DNA of 64,000 bases from Zygnema cylindricum (GCA_037447655.1 JBBHKE010003105.1:62001-126000), one strand, 5' to 3'; positions 21,018-42,404 are shown, counted from the stretch's first letter. The notes: generated by a model not told the origin, from the letters alone. Program-made: numbers and translations.

Positions 21018-21691
21018 TGAAATCCTGTGGTCTCCATTGACCCACAGAATGAGCAGCCTATGTAAAGCCTCTAGGATAATATTTTCCCCTTCTACTTTCC
21101 CGCTGAATAAGCGCCGCCCAGGCACACAAATATTCTGACCACTCTCACCCTTGTGAGGACAAGACTCCCCTGAGTCAAACGCAAAAAGAATCACTGAATT
21201 TGCTCACCCGAGCAGTAAGTTATGGCTGGTCAAAGATGACCTTTATAGTTACAAGCTCTCTTAGAGAGAGAGGTACCTAAATATTACTAAGTCTCTGTCT
21301 GCCTACTCACGACTACCTACTATTAAACCCTAGTCCAATAGGAACACTATAAAGTACAAGAAGGTACAATGGGCGATGTACTTATTGTACAACTATTGTA
21401 CGACAAGGTCTACAAGGTGACACCTGTCATATCGGAAGCCATGGTTCCTCCTCCCATCTTCTCCGGTATCAAATAATGTGGCGCCACGTGGCACCGCGTG
21501 ACGCTATATCCGTATGCCGCCGAAAAGCTCACTTCGCGTGGCGGCTATAATGCCGGCCGTCCGATCAAAACATATTTTACACGGTTCAGATTCGCGTACA
21601 TGCAGAAATTGCTCATTTTGGTTAGTCTGCTGTTAATTAGCTGTTTCGTTAATGTTTATATATTTATGAAACCCGTCACGTGTATCGTTTC
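21018..21691 (-). repeat. 5' LTR of the copia element, 5'-truncated
   Basis: Matches 15697-16370 base for base except for two substitutions seen by eye (T/G near 15768 versus 21089, and G/T near 15977 versus 21297). It stops at CGTTTC|CCTCCC. The U3 start present in the 3' LTR is absent, so normal LTR promoter function may be reduced. Confidence 0.88.
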
Positions 21692-21713
21692 CCTCCCTCC
21701 CTCCCTCCCTCAC

Positions 21714-22316
21714 CGCTCCCGGTCTCCGCCATATGACCTCCACGAGCGCCTCCCTCTCCAACGTGAGCCCCATGGCCAGCATGATGAGTCCCAGCGCCAC
21801 ACTATATGAGGTAGGGCCTCTTGCCACGAACCACGAGAAGACACCTGGCGACCACATGGCCACCAAAGATCCAACTGTCACGTAGACGGGGTACAATCCT
21901 GCCGCAAAGTCGAGCTTCTCCTGCCACGTGGAGGAGGAGGAGGAGGAGGCTCGGGAGACATTTGCTGCAGCTGCCACGTGGCGAGGGCGTGGGGTGCGAG
22001 AGAGTGGGGAGAGGGGAGAGGGGAGGGAGAGAGGAAGAGGTGGGAGAGGTGGGAGGGAAGAGAGAGGAGATAGGGGAGAGAAAGGAGATAAGGGAGAGAG
22101 AGGAGGGAGAGGAGGAAGAGAGGAAGAGGAAGAGGAAGAGGAGAGCCATAGATTAGGGAGCCGGGAAGAGGTACGGGAAGGGAGATTTCGTGAAGAGGTG
22201 ATGGGAAGGGAGAGAGGAATGTACGGATTTTGAGTTGTACGGAAAGTGATATGCCGTTTGGGGTCGAGAGAAGGGAAGAGAGGCTTGAGGAGGAGGGAGA
22301 CGGGGGAAGGAGCCAT
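21714..22316 (-). CDS. Second copy of BASS1 exon 1 (possible alternative first exon)
   Basis: 201 codons open in phase 0, ending in the same splice donor (GCG|GTGAGG) as exon 1 at 9658. It encodes the transit-peptide-like start and the same TM residues ([34 protein letters not shown]) with few changes. It starts MAPSPVSLLLKPLFPS, which does not derive from the Harbinger fragment that supplies the first codons of the 9658-10302 copy. With its donor intact it could splice to exon 2 (7006), skipping the nearer copy and the copia element. It could equally be a silent duplicate; no downstream exons were duplicated. Confidence 0.6.
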
Positions 22317-22632
22317 GGAGGAAAGCAAAAACATGACTATTGCTTTCAGGTTTTAGTCACTTTAATGTCCGTACAGAGTACGGTGAAGTACAGTAGCGAA
22401 ACGGTACAGATATTTTGTTTGCTGACCAATGAGCATGAGAAGCAAAAAGTAAGAAAGTCAAACATTGAAAATATATAAAAAATATCAAAGAAACGTACAG
22501 ATGGTACAGGTATCTGTACGGTATACGGTACTATGGTACAATATTTAATGTATATGCTAGGTTCCGACTTCCGAGTACTAAAATGTTTTAGTTCAAACAA
22601 TTGCGTTTGGGCATATCGTACTACAAAACATA

Positions 22633-22848
22633 CACCGTGTATCACTATTAGTGCTAATGTTTTTTCGTACCTTAAAACATCTTTTCTCCGTACACATGTA
22701 TCGGATTGTGGATCTGACGGCTGCGATTGAAAGGTAAGATTCTCAGCTTCCGATTGGCAGTCTTAAAGTGAAAATTCGACAAATGTGTACGGAGAAAAGA
22801 TGTTTTAAGTGGCGAAAAAAACATTAACACGAATAGCGATACACGGTG
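22633..22848. mobile_element. MITE family B copy, TA target site
   Basis: Ends CACCGTGTATCAC and GCGATACACGGTG, flanked by TA at 22631-32 and 22849-50. 216 bp; orthologous to 10642-11317 without the nested insertion. Confidence 0.85.
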
Positions 22849-24470
22849 TAGTATGCATGGCAACTGTTTCGGACATTAAACCTACAGTAATAATGTGTGC
22901 CGATGCGACCGTAACTTAGCGAGCATAATTTGTCTTTTAGATAAGGCTTTCTGTACGAGCTTTACCGCTGTTCCAATGTCCGAAAACAAACGAGGAGAAA
23001 TTATCTTCGAAAACACTATGCTTCACCAAACTAGGTTCAGGGCATGATTGAAATGTAATATCGTTGAAGACCATTAAAGGTTTGGAATGTAATATTGTTG
23101 ACGACCATTAAAGAATAGAGAGATCATACTCCTGGACTTCAAACATGACAAACGAAAAGAAGATTTATAAATTTGATACTGAAAGCTACAAAAACAAATA
23201 CAAAACTATGCTTGCAAAAAATACTACTCCAAATCCGATGAGCAAAAAAAAAGGTGGGCCCTTTGCCTAGAGCTTACGACCTTACCGCAGTAAAGGTCAC
23301 ACTGATGAATATCATATATATTCACCAAGTGGTGCGGCGTTACTTCTCAAAGTCCACAACTATCATTAGCCACCGTGCTTTGTTGAACAATGGTCAAAGT
23401 GTGGGCACGTTGAAAGGCGATGGGGATACATTGGCGGAAAAAAGCCAGCATACGAGGCAAGAAGTGCTATCAAGCCCACCATTTAAAAAGATAGTCGATA
23501 ACTTTGTAAGAAGTTATCGCAATATGAGTTTAAGGTCTTGGAACATCTACAAAGTAAATAATTTAAATTCGTATTTAAAAAAGTGTGATGGAAAAAGCCA
23601 TCAAGGTACAAAGGGGTTTAGAAAAGAAAAAGCAGATTGCATGAATTGTCAACCGCGTCTCGGTGCACATGGTTTCATTCTTTAAGTGTCCTTGCAGCAC
23701 GAGTCGCGACCATCCTATGTAATGTTGCGAGTGGGAACACATATGACACGTTAGGTAAGCGAGAACTAGGCGCTCCGTACCTTTTTCGCAACGTGCAAAA
23801 ACACAATATTAATTGAAGGGTCGCAAATACGTTGGGGTCAAGAACGTGGTTTATAGCTTGGTTTAGAGTAAAAAACACGAACTAAAAAAATGGTTAATTG
23901 GAAATGGTGCATCAAGGAGGTTGTGAAAGATGGCATTATAATAAGCGGTGTTGGAAGCAACTACATTGTGAACTCGGAGAACCACATAATCTGTGTGTTA
24001 GTCAAGATTTACACGTACAACTAGAAACTACCGCCTCACAACCTTTTGATACATATCTCGATATCACAACACTAAGAGGATGTAAGAAAAAGGTGATCAC
24101 GAAAATCCCCTTAGAACCACATACACATCATTTTGGCTACATTGTGATACAACATTCCACGGACGTTAATATAACAAATGCTTAATGCAAATTTTGAGAT
24201 GGGTTTTACTCCCGAATGTGGTACTCTAGCGGGAGGCACATGTCTACAAGCTAGTTAAAAAAAAAAACAACAAATAAAAATCATACAATGGACTTTATGA
24301 AGGATATTTTTTTGTATTCACACACAATTATTGAGGGTTCTCTTGATCAAGAGATGTCGTGACCAAACTACAGTACAAGTAAAGGTTTTTCAATTGAGAT
24401 GGAACAGAAGGCAAAACTTCCTCGATTGTTTGGGTATGGTAGGCAAAAATGCGTTTACCATTTGCCTCCA

Positions 24471-25299
24471 AGGTTGGTGATGGTGTGGAATGTCAAAGAG
24501 TTTAAGCAACACGAGAGAGTTCACGACATCGTCTAAGGTGCACGACGCGGCGTATATAGGCGATGGTATTGAGGAGGGGACACAAACAAGGTAATTTAAT
24601 CTGTTGCCAGAGAGGTTCCTAATCTCTGGGTAGGGAATGTTAACATTTCGATTATGTTTCACTTGTCCTACTTGCATCTTCACATGAAGGTGAGACTAAC
24701 CTAAGCCTATCCGTCACCGAATTTGGCTCAAAGATAGGCAAAAAAAATCTTTTCTGTATTCTTTTCTCTTGTTAGCAATTTGTCGCGTTTCATTGGAGGG
24801 AGCGGGGAGAGGGAGTGGAGAGGAAGTGGGAGAGCGAGAGGGGGATAGCAACGTTGGCGGCAAGATCAAGATTTGGAGCACGCACACACCCTAAAGAGGT
24901 GTGCCCATGTGTTAAAGTAACGTGTTTTATTGTTGTTTTCCTCCAAAATCTAATCCCCGAAGGTTAATTTTTTGGCCGTACGGATAAATTGTATTTACCA
25001 CAACACAATGAACGTCATCTTAATACTTTGAATAAATGCCAATGTTAGAGAACTTTGTGCTCATTTTGACGTTTTTTGTACTCATTTTGGCGTACCCACG
25101 GGCATGTGATTCCAGCTCATCAAATTTTTTTAACGAAAAATCACCTCGCCTAGACAACAATTTTCTTTTGCACTACGTTTACGTCTCGGCTTGCCATACC
25201 CCTCTCTTTTGGGTAAGCCTCGTTGCGTTTATGGCCAGTCTATCGACGAGCCTGGCTTCCATTTGCTATGTTGTTCGCAAGGTGGGGAGTGGATAGCGA
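24471..25299. other. Unique sequence, no supported gene
   Basis: A 97-codon minus-strand open frame (24390-24683) crosses the end of duplication unit B and is therefore probably chance. A GA-rich tract lies at 24798-24850. Nothing else recognisable. Confidence 0.5.
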
Positions 25300-25545
25300 C
25301 ACATGAAACATTCGTGAAAGGTCATCTTTGACCATTAATAACTTACTACTCAAGTGAGCAAATTCATTTATTCTTTTTGCAGTTGACTCAAGGGAGTCGG
25401 GTCCTCGCATGGATGAGGGTGGTCAGAATATTTGTGTGCCATGATGGCACTTATTTAGTGGGAATTTCAAAAGGGAAAACATTATACTAGAGGTCTTATA
25501 TAGGCTACATATTCCGTGGGCCTGTAGAGGCCACATAATTTCATG
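25300..25545 (+). mobile_element. Diverged copia-type LTR fragment in the opposite orientation
   Basis: Reads as a diverged reverse complement of 15700-15920: AAAGGTCATCTTTGACCA, GAGCAAATTCA, GACTCAAGGGAGTC, GGTCAGAATATTTGTGTGCC and AGAGGTCTTATATAGGCT follow in the same order. No partner LTR or internal domain was found nearby. Confidence 0.75.
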
Positions 25546-26060
25546 GTGTTGCGATTGAAGATGCAACGACTTCTTCAGAACGCGATTACGCTCACCGAGA
25601 CCTATTAAACAACTTCATACCGTTTGCTTTTCACAACTTCATCCGTGATTGTGCTCGACGGTCTGTTAAGGTTAGGGGACCCAGTAGCCCGCCTCGGGCT
25701 CTCATGCCAACTTTTTACCGCTAATGTATCTCTGTTGCCCTTTAACGATCTGAAGCATTGGCCCTTATGTGACAGAGCACGATGGTGAACGATGGTCGAG
25801 GCCTGCGAGATTTACCTCTGCACCTCTCGGTGCACATTGATGATACTTGTCGCTCAAACGTTTAGTGATCTTAGGATTCGCGCCGACTGCCCATTTTTTC
25901 ATTTAAAGCTTGTGCATAGCGTGCTTTTTAGTGTTTTTGTAGTTTAGTTTCATGTTTGTTTTTGTTTCTTTTGTTTTTTTTTGTTTTTATTCGTAGTTTT
26001 GTTTAGTTTTTGTACGTACTTTTGGTTTTCAAATTGTAGCCTTTATTGGTAGTGAACAAT
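25546..26060. other. No gene seen
   Basis: Mixed-composition sequence. From about 25920 it resembles a dispersed repeat also found near 27890-28070 and 39500-39720 (TTTAATGGTAGTGAACAATT, CCATTTCAATCA). Confidence 0.5.
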
Positions 26061-26182
26061 TTTCCATTTCAATCAACTTTTGTACTGAGATGGTTTAACC
26101 ATCGCGATTTTCATAATAAAATTTCCATTTCAATCAACTTTTGTACTGAGATGGTTTAACCATCGCGATTTTCATAATAAAA
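26061..26182. repeat. 61-bp tandem duplication
   Basis: TTTCCATTTCAATCAACTTT through ATTTTCATAATAAAA is present twice head to tail, almost identical. It is part of the dispersed repeat family above. Confidence 0.9.
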
Positions 26183-26589
26183 TCTTCTTTAAAATATCAT
26201 TGAAACAACGAATAAAATAACGTCCACGCTGGTGCCACACAAATGGTACAATTTTAGCAAAAAAAAACGTTTGTCAGTTTGCAACCTGTACGTAACCTGT
26301 CACCAATTGTCCCAAGTTTCGTAGTCGTCTACAACCGTCACAAGTTTAGCGCCACGTCTACAACCGTCACATTTAAAAAGTAAATGATTTCATTTTCGCA
26401 TATTGGAACGCTCAGCAATGTAGTACGGAGTATCTTCAGTAGAATACAAATCAGTAACACTTCGATGTACCGGTTATATGGGCACTCCCCCTAAGTACTT
26501 TGGAGTTTAGGATGTGTACACATTTCGGATTGATTTTTCACCATGTGTGCACGAAGAATATGTTAAATCCGAAAAAAACATTACTTTTG

Positions 26590-26890
26590 ATCATCTTGAA
26601 TTGTACCTGGCAATCTCTCTCGGACGGATAGCGTATACTCCGTGATATGCGGCGCCAACTTATGAATTCAGCAACATAGCAGAGCAACGTAGCTACAGCG
26701 CGAACTTGTCGGTGTTCTCTATCGGACGGACGAAGTATTCTCCCTAAATATACGGCACCAACTTGTGATTTTACTAAATTAGCAACATAGCAAGGCACTG
26801 TAAATACAGTGGAATGAGAACTTCTAGGCTTTTTCTATCGGACGGACGACGTATACTCCTTCATTTATGGGTGTCAACTTATGAAAATAG
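26590..26890. repeat. ~100-120 bp tandem repeat upstream of the TPX2-like gene
   Basis: Three units each contain ATCGGACGGACGACGTATAC or a close variant, then a GCCAACTTATGA-like and an AGCAACATAGCA-like segment. It lies 270-570 bp upstream of the predicted start codon, so it could overlap the promoter. Confidence 0.75.
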
Positions 26891-27160
26891 TGCAATGGTA
26901 GAAGACTGTAACTGTCCGTGCATAAAACATACGCTTCCATTGTACTGCAGGTCCGTTAGCAACGGTAACTTTACATGCTGTACTTTGAAAGAACAAAGGA
27001 TACTTCTTTTATGTCAAAGCAGCTGATTCATGCCAGCAAAATCTGAGACCTAATCAAAATTACAAGAATTTTGGTAACTTCACACTGACTTTGTCTGTTT
27101 GAGGACTTCGTTGTGTTAAGAAGAGTAGCTGAAAGGGAAGAGGTTTCTAGAATTCTAGCT

Positions 27161-36457
<9,297 letters not shown>

Positions 36458-36619
36458 AAAAGGACCGTCGAAATTGAGGTGATTTTTCTTTTTTACTTTA
36501 TTGTTTTTCATATTTTTTTATTTCATGTTTTTGTGTATTTCATATTTTTTTTCATGTTTTTTATTTCGTGTTTTTTTATTTGATATTTTTTTATTGACGG
36601 TTGGACTAAGAACTGTTGG

Positions 36620-36835
36620 AAAAGAAAAACCTCTCCCTCTCCCTCTCCCTCTCCATCTCTCTCTACTAGAGGAACTTTTTGGAAAAGAGAAACCTCTCCC
36701 TCTTCCACTCTCTCCCTCTCCCTCTCCCACTCTCTCCCTCTCCCTCTCCCACTCTCTCCCTCTCCCCCTCCCTCTCCCTCTCCCTCTCCCTCTCCCTCTC
36801 CCTCTCCCCTCCCACCCTCTCCCTCTCCCTCTACT
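36620..36835. repeat. CCCTCT tract downstream of the TPX2-like gene
   Basis: Two blocks of CTCTCC repeats, each beside the string CTACTAGAGGAACT and GGAAAAGA, so a ~180-bp segment appears duplicated around the array. Confidence 0.85.
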
Positions 36836-36839
36836 AGAG

Positions 36840-37494
36840 GAACTGTTAGGAAAAGAAAAAACAAACAAGAAGTAGAAAATGGTGAGTAAACAACCCCGAA
36901 ACATCCTCGAGTAATATATAAATCTTGAAATGGGCATAAAAATTATAGACTTTAAGAGAAGGATTTTACGAGCTCACGTTTGTCACTTTTCACTTAAACC
37001 GAACCTAGACTCTGTTGATGATTCTGTTACCGATACGAATATACACTAATATTGGTGTGATTTTTCCACCCCAAAAAAAACTTGTCTAATCCACACTAAT
37101 TGATATTTTTTGCCTTTTTTTTACCATCTTTAAAACCCATAATTAGACTACCCATAATTAGGCTCAAAATTAGAGTGGATCACATCGACAGTAGTGGGTG
37201 AGGAAAGTGGCTATTCTGAGAAGGAAAAAGGAGATAGAAACTGACAAACTTGCTTTTTTTGTCTCAAAAACAGGTTTTTTTACCTCCTTCAATGAAAAAG
37301 TTTGCGAAACTTGGGAGAACCACCAACATGGATGATACGTGTCTATTCATATATGATCCTCGGAAAAAAAAAGCTTTTTTTTTTCTGTTGCAATTTTTTT
37401 TTTGTTTCTGAGCTACGTGAGAAAAGGAAAAAAAAATACTACTTTGGTTGACATCAGTGCTATTCAACTTTTCCCTTGAAGTTCAGTTTGACGA
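36840..37494. other. No gene seen
   Basis: AT-rich sequence with poly-T runs; only short open frames. Confidence 0.5.
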
Positions 37495-37700
37495 AGGGAA
37501 TAAGGTGGTCAATTTAACAAAGAGAACTAGTTAGTCAATTTAACAGAGAACGAGATAGTCAATTTAACAAAGAGAACTAGGTCGTAAATTTAACAACGAG
37601 ATTGAGGTAGTCGAGTTAACAAAGAGAACGAGGTCGTTAATTTAACAGCAAGATTGAGGTAGTCATTTTAACCAAGAGAATGAGGTCGTCAATTTTACAA
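37495..37700. repeat. ~33-bp tandem repeat, about six copies
   Basis: Unit close to AGTCAATTTAACAAAGAGAA followed by CTAGGT or CGAGGT, with degenerating copies towards 37700. Confidence 0.85.
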
Positions 37701-39499
37701 AGTGCATGAAAATGAGTGATGACAAAAGCCAACAACCTGGCTCTGTCATTGTCACATATCGTTTTGTCCCTGTATAATCCAAAATCACAGCCCACAAAGG
37801 TTAAATTTTAGTACGTTTTAATGTTTTTTGTTCTCTTTTATTGTCCTTACAAGCAGTATTGTAAACGAAACGAGTTTTTTTTTTCTTCTTTTTTCCAAAA
37901 GGTGAATTTCTTAATCGTCGCTGTTATCATTTTTGTGAGTGTCGTGAATGCAAAAAAACCGAGCAGAGCAATGAAGAACTACACCACCTATGTCAATAGT
38001 AGGGTTAATAATTCTATATGGGTACCTCTAAATTTTAGCCCTTGAACCTGAAATTGTTCAGAAATTTATTTGAGAAGGCAATAGTGAACCATCTTTGTAC
38101 ATGGGAACAAACAAATCGGAACAGAAAAACCGAACACGGGAAGAGGGAGTACTAAAAAGATAACTTGAAGAAACGAACTCACATAGAAAGGCGAGCTAAT
38201 AAAAGACATGTAAAAGAGCAACAAGCATAAGACCAACACCAATATAAAGGACCCAAACAAAATCTATCCTAACAACCTCCAACCGAATTAAAAACAACTT
38301 AAAGTAGCCCTGGGAGCCTGTGAGCCTCAAATAGTGTTAGTAACTTTTATTGCTTTTTTTTTATTCCTCTTTGAATGGTAAAGAATCAACCATATCGTTC
38401 GAAACCGAATAATAGTTAGTAGCGTTAATATAAACCCCACGCTAATAACTTTTTTACACTGATAACCGTTCACGGTGTACGCTATATATCAGTGTTGGAG
38501 CTAATAGTAATAGGTCGGTAAAATTTCTCATGTTTTATTTCTCTTTGACCCTTTAATTAGACTCCACAGGATAAATTAAAAGCACGATGGTAAACCATCT
38601 GAGTCTTACCTTTGATAGTATCGGTAAACACAAGAGGCTAGATACTATCCTGGACAACCTTCAACTGTTAGATCGTAAATGATACTTTGACATGGATGGC
38701 TATAGCTGCCAATATCTAATAACAAGATAGCAAATGAAGGTGAAATTATGACTTAAAAACATTCTATGTTGTCTCCTAGAAAGTTAACATACTTATGAGA
38801 TGAAGAGAACGGACTCTTGGACTTCATGTCACTGAAAATTTGAGTATGGCAAATGTTATTCGGCATTGTCTTACTAACGACCATTAGACTTTAAGATGAT
38901 ATAAGTTTACAATATGCACAACATTACGCCGACACACGGAACTTCATTAGGCATAAATTTCCACTTTGAGATCGCTTTAATGTGAATAAATTTAGCTTTA
39001 CTGAAAAGAAAAAGAGTAAAGAGCGATGGTAAATCATAAAAAAACTAATAAAATTTACCAATCCAATTTCTCTTATAACTAAACCCTTAGATCCCTCGAT
39101 CTAAGGGAGCTTTGGACGATGAAGATGATCAATAACCACAATAACTATCGGCAACCAATAGGGGATTGACAAGGATAGCACCCTAGGTACATTATGAAGC
39201 AAGAAACATAATGGCGGCGATAAAAGGTCGTGAGGAGAGAAAGTGGATGGCTCTTGAGTTCCATCTTCTCAAACAAGCGTTGATCAAGCGTCCGAAGAAG
39301 TCATCCAGAGCAACGCCCAAGCAGCCGAATATTTAAAAAACAAAGTACTGTTGCTATCGGAATAAAATTATTGAAGTAAGAAAACAAAAAAAGGCACGAT
39401 CTAATCATTCGTAGCATCTCGGCGCGCATAATTGCAGTCCTCAACAGCCAGTTTAATTGCCAGTCTAGTTTAGCCAGTTTACAAGCCAGTTTTGTTTTC
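37701..39499. other. No gene seen
   Basis: Mixed AT-rich sequence with no extended coding frame. A lone family A-like MITE end (AACCGTTCACGGTGTA) occurs at about 38465-38480 without a clear partner. Confidence 0.45.
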
Positions 39500-39720
39500 G
39501 CCTTCCTTTTTCGTACACGCCTTATTTGTTCCAATGTATTTAGATGTGTTGTTTCTTAATAAAATCTTCTTCTCTTTAGTTTTGTTTTTTAAGTCCTTAA
39601 GGATTTTCATCTCTTATCTTTAATGGTCGTCAACAACTTTTCATTTCAATCATGTTTTGTTCTCTGATGGTTTAACCATTCGCGTTTGCGGAAATAAAAT
39701 TTATTTTGTTCAGAAGAAGA
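39500..39720. repeat. Dispersed repeat copy
   Basis: Shares TTTAATGGT, CATTTCAATCATGTTTTGT and GATGGTTTAACCAT with 26000-26180 and 27890-28070. It may be the 3' part of an old retroelement; no domain is visible. Confidence 0.55.
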
Positions 39721-39869
39721 AACCTTTATTAATGCATCGTAAATAATTAACTATGACATATCATCGTACGGAACAGGGTGTACAGCTGACAGGTGTACCG
39801 TGTCATTCACCGTGTAAGTGCTTTTAGGGAATTGCTAATCGCAGAGACGATTTTTGGTGCGCGCAGGTA

Positions 39870-40369
39870 CACCGCGAATCGTAATTAGAGTAAATTACTC
39901 TAATTCGGTCGCTCGAAATTTCGACTCTATCACATGAAATAGAGTAATCGATTCTAATTTTTTCATTATTCTATTTAAGGTAAAGTTTAATTAGCGTTTT
40001 TAATTCTAATATAGGTTCGTTTTAAATAGTGTGGATTACGGACGGTGTCAGACCGCGCAAAATTGTACTTTATTAAGTAAAAAAGTACAAATAATGATTT
40101 AATACAGGCCGTTATCATGTAACTGCGTTTTAACAAACCGCGTAGTGCAAACGTCATTGTGACGATAAGCTGTACGTTTTGCCAAATTCTGTACGAATAC
40201 CTTATTTACAGTAGAGGATATTAGCGTGCCAAATTAGAGTACTTAAATAAATTAGAGTAAACTTCATAGTTGAAACAGCTCTATCACATAAACTAGCGTT
40301 AATTACTCTAATTTTTTTTTTAGTTTTTGTACTCTAATTTTTTCATTATTCTAATTACGATTCGCGGTG
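39870..40369. mobile_element. MITE family A copy
   Basis: Ends CACCGCGAATCGTAATTAG and ...ATTACGATTCGCGGTG, TA at 39868-69 and 40370-71. 500 bp; interior resembles 41722-42337 (TCGAAATTTCGACTCT). No ORF. Confidence 0.85.
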
Positions 40370-40376
40370 TACAGTA

Positions 40377-40481
40377 CACTGCAAATCGTTATTAGCGTTG
40401 TGTACGCTAATTCCGTCCCGCTTTTTTTTTTTATTATTCTCCATTAGTGTAGTTCATTCTATTTTTTTCTTTATTCTATCG
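40377..40481. mobile_element. MITE family A fragment
   Basis: Starts CACTGCAAATCGTTATTAGCG and matches the first ~100 bases of 15072-15596, then stops at the inverted-repeat arm. No right end. Confidence 0.7.
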
Positions 40482-40676
40482 AAATATTGTAACGGCGATT
40501 AAAAAACTGTCGCGTTTGCGAACGTCGACCGTCATAAAAAAAAACAATTCATACGGCCGACGCAGGTTTACTGTAACAAAACTGAGGCAGCCACATAGAA
40601 ATAAAATTGCTGCGCGCAGGTAGTTACTCACTTCACGTGAGCTCCACTGTGAAAGCACACACCGACATTTGACTTA

Positions 40677-41430
40677 GGGTATGTCCCCATGTACTTGTAA
40701 CTTAGCGAACTTACTTTGTATTTTAGCGCGGATCCGGCTGTGTGAGAACGTATCGTAAGTCACATTTGTGACGATTGTAAACGTCGACAATACCTGTGAC
40801 GGTTGTCAACGTCTACAATCTGTGTTGTCGGACGTTATTTTTTGGAACTGCTTGTGTGACGTCGCATGTCTTACCGTGACATTGTAGACGTACCGCCTTC
40901 CACCCTGTACCGTTTCACGGTTGAAGAAGTTGTAATTTGCCTTTGCGTCTCCTGTCCCGTCGACATGAAATGGCATCGGAATTTCGAGACCCCTGCAAAA
41001 AAAAAAATCCGTACTGGACGAAAACGGACAAAACCAAACAAATTGTGTAATTTTTTTGTCGTATTAAATGCAAACGGACAAAACATAGCGACTTCCGTAC
41101 TTTCCTTTGTCTTTGAAAATCGTGTGAAATACTTCGAAAATTACGGCAAGTGCGAATATGTGTTCCTATTTGTTTATGTAAAATCCCTAGTTTTAAAACA
41201 CATCGCGCATGTGTTTTAAAGATAAGGTTGAAGATGACATTTTTTGTCGTCGAAGTGGGTCGAAAAACACAAGACGACAATTTTTCGTACATCCTAAGTT
41301 CGAGGGTGACGCAAATTGTACTATACAAATTTGCGATTCCTTCGTACGGCTGGAACTTAGGCAGTACGACGCTAAGTTTTACCGGAAAACGACAAAAAAA
41401 ACCCTTACTTTTGCACATGGGGACACACCC
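40677..41430. mobile_element. PIF/Harbinger-like non-autonomous element with TTA target duplication
   Basis: Ends GGGTATGTCCCCATGTAC and ...GCACATGGGGACACACCC, flanked by TTA (40674-76, 41431-33). Interior and ends relate it to 11360-12401 and to the fragment 10257-10449. No transposase frame; the 117-codon plus-strand open frame inside has no recognisable domain. Confidence 0.8.
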
Positions 41431-41721
41431 TTAGCCGCAAAAATGGAATCTAATCGCGAACCGTTACGTTGAACTTGGACACAAATTAAAGGACGATGTA
41501 CGACATGTATAAACTCGCACGAAACGAAATTTACTTCGTACAAAATATAAAAGCGTACCCGCATATAAATACAAATGAAACTAAAACGACGCGTAGTCAC
41601 GCGCGACCAAATGAAGCCACACTATTTACGAATCAGCATTCTTACATTGAAAAGTGAAAACGTACTTCACATTGATTTCGCCACACTATTTACGAATCAA
41701 CATTCTTACATTGAATAAGAA

Positions 41722-42337
41722 CACCGCGAATCGTTATTAGAGTAAATAACGCTAATTCGGCCGCTCGAAATTTCGACTCTTTCACGTCAAATAGAGTGAA
41801 TGAATCTAATTATTTCATTATTCTAATTTAGGTAAGGCTTAATTAACGTAAAAATTATAATATAGATTTGTTTTAAATAGTGTGGTGTACGGACGACGTC
41901 CAACCGTGCAAAATTGTACTTTTATAAGTAAAAAGGTACAAATAATGATTTAATAAAATCGCGCTCGCACGTGAAATCGCACTAAAGAAAAAATCAATCA
42001 TATCCAAAAAAAGATGTCCGCATAACTCTCGTCCGTCGACAACATCGTCGTCAGTGTGAACATTAACTGACATTCAGCGCGACAAATAGTCCAAACGTCG
42101 TAATGACGCCAAAACTATACCGAAAGACAGATTTTGTACGTCTACGTAATTTAGTGTTCATAATTTCAGCGCGGATAATTAATGCCGACATAACCCAATA
42201 TAGAGTACTTAAATAAATTAGAGTAAACTTTCTCTGTGAAAATGTTATATCACATAAAATTAGAGTTCATAACTCTAATTGATTTTTTTGGTTTATTTAC
42301 TCTAATTATTTCATTTCTCTACTTACGATTCGCGGTG
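41722..42337. mobile_element. MITE family A copy
   Basis: Ends CACCGCGAATCGTTATTAG and ...TTACGATTCGCGGTG. The right flank is TA, the left flank AA. A nearby tandem duplicate (AACGTACTTCACATTG at about 41660) shows the probable original target. Confidence 0.8.
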
Positions 42338-42404
42338 TACTTCACATTGGTTCACATTGTCGGTGTGTGCTTTCACAGTGGAGCTCACGTGAAGTGAGTA
42401 ACTA

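Larger units (their letters stand above)
15697..21691 (-). mobile_element. Ty1/copia LTR retrotransposon, nearly intact, 5' LTR truncated
   Basis: Minus-strand element. The 3' LTR is 16587-15697 (891 bp, TGTTG...GGATTTCA) and the 5' LTR is 21691-21018 (674 bp, lacking the first ~217 bp). Over the shared 674 bp I see only two mismatches, so insertion looks recent. The internal part holds one intact 1478-codon gag-pol frame. The primer site abuts the 5' LTR at 21017 and the polypurine tract abuts the 3' LTR at 16588. The truncated 5' LTR ends against CCCT repeats only ~20 bp from the copy of BASS1 exon 1. The left flank is GCCTC; no matching duplication can be read on the right because that end is lost. 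Confidence 0.93.
21692..24470. repeat. Segmental duplication unit B
   Basis: Second copy of 9637-15696 lacking most of the insertions found in unit A. It carries a BASS1 exon 1 copy, one family B MITE and empty sites for four other elements. Similarity to A ends at CATTTGCCTCC (24460-24470), the position where the copia element starts in A. Confidence 0.9.
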
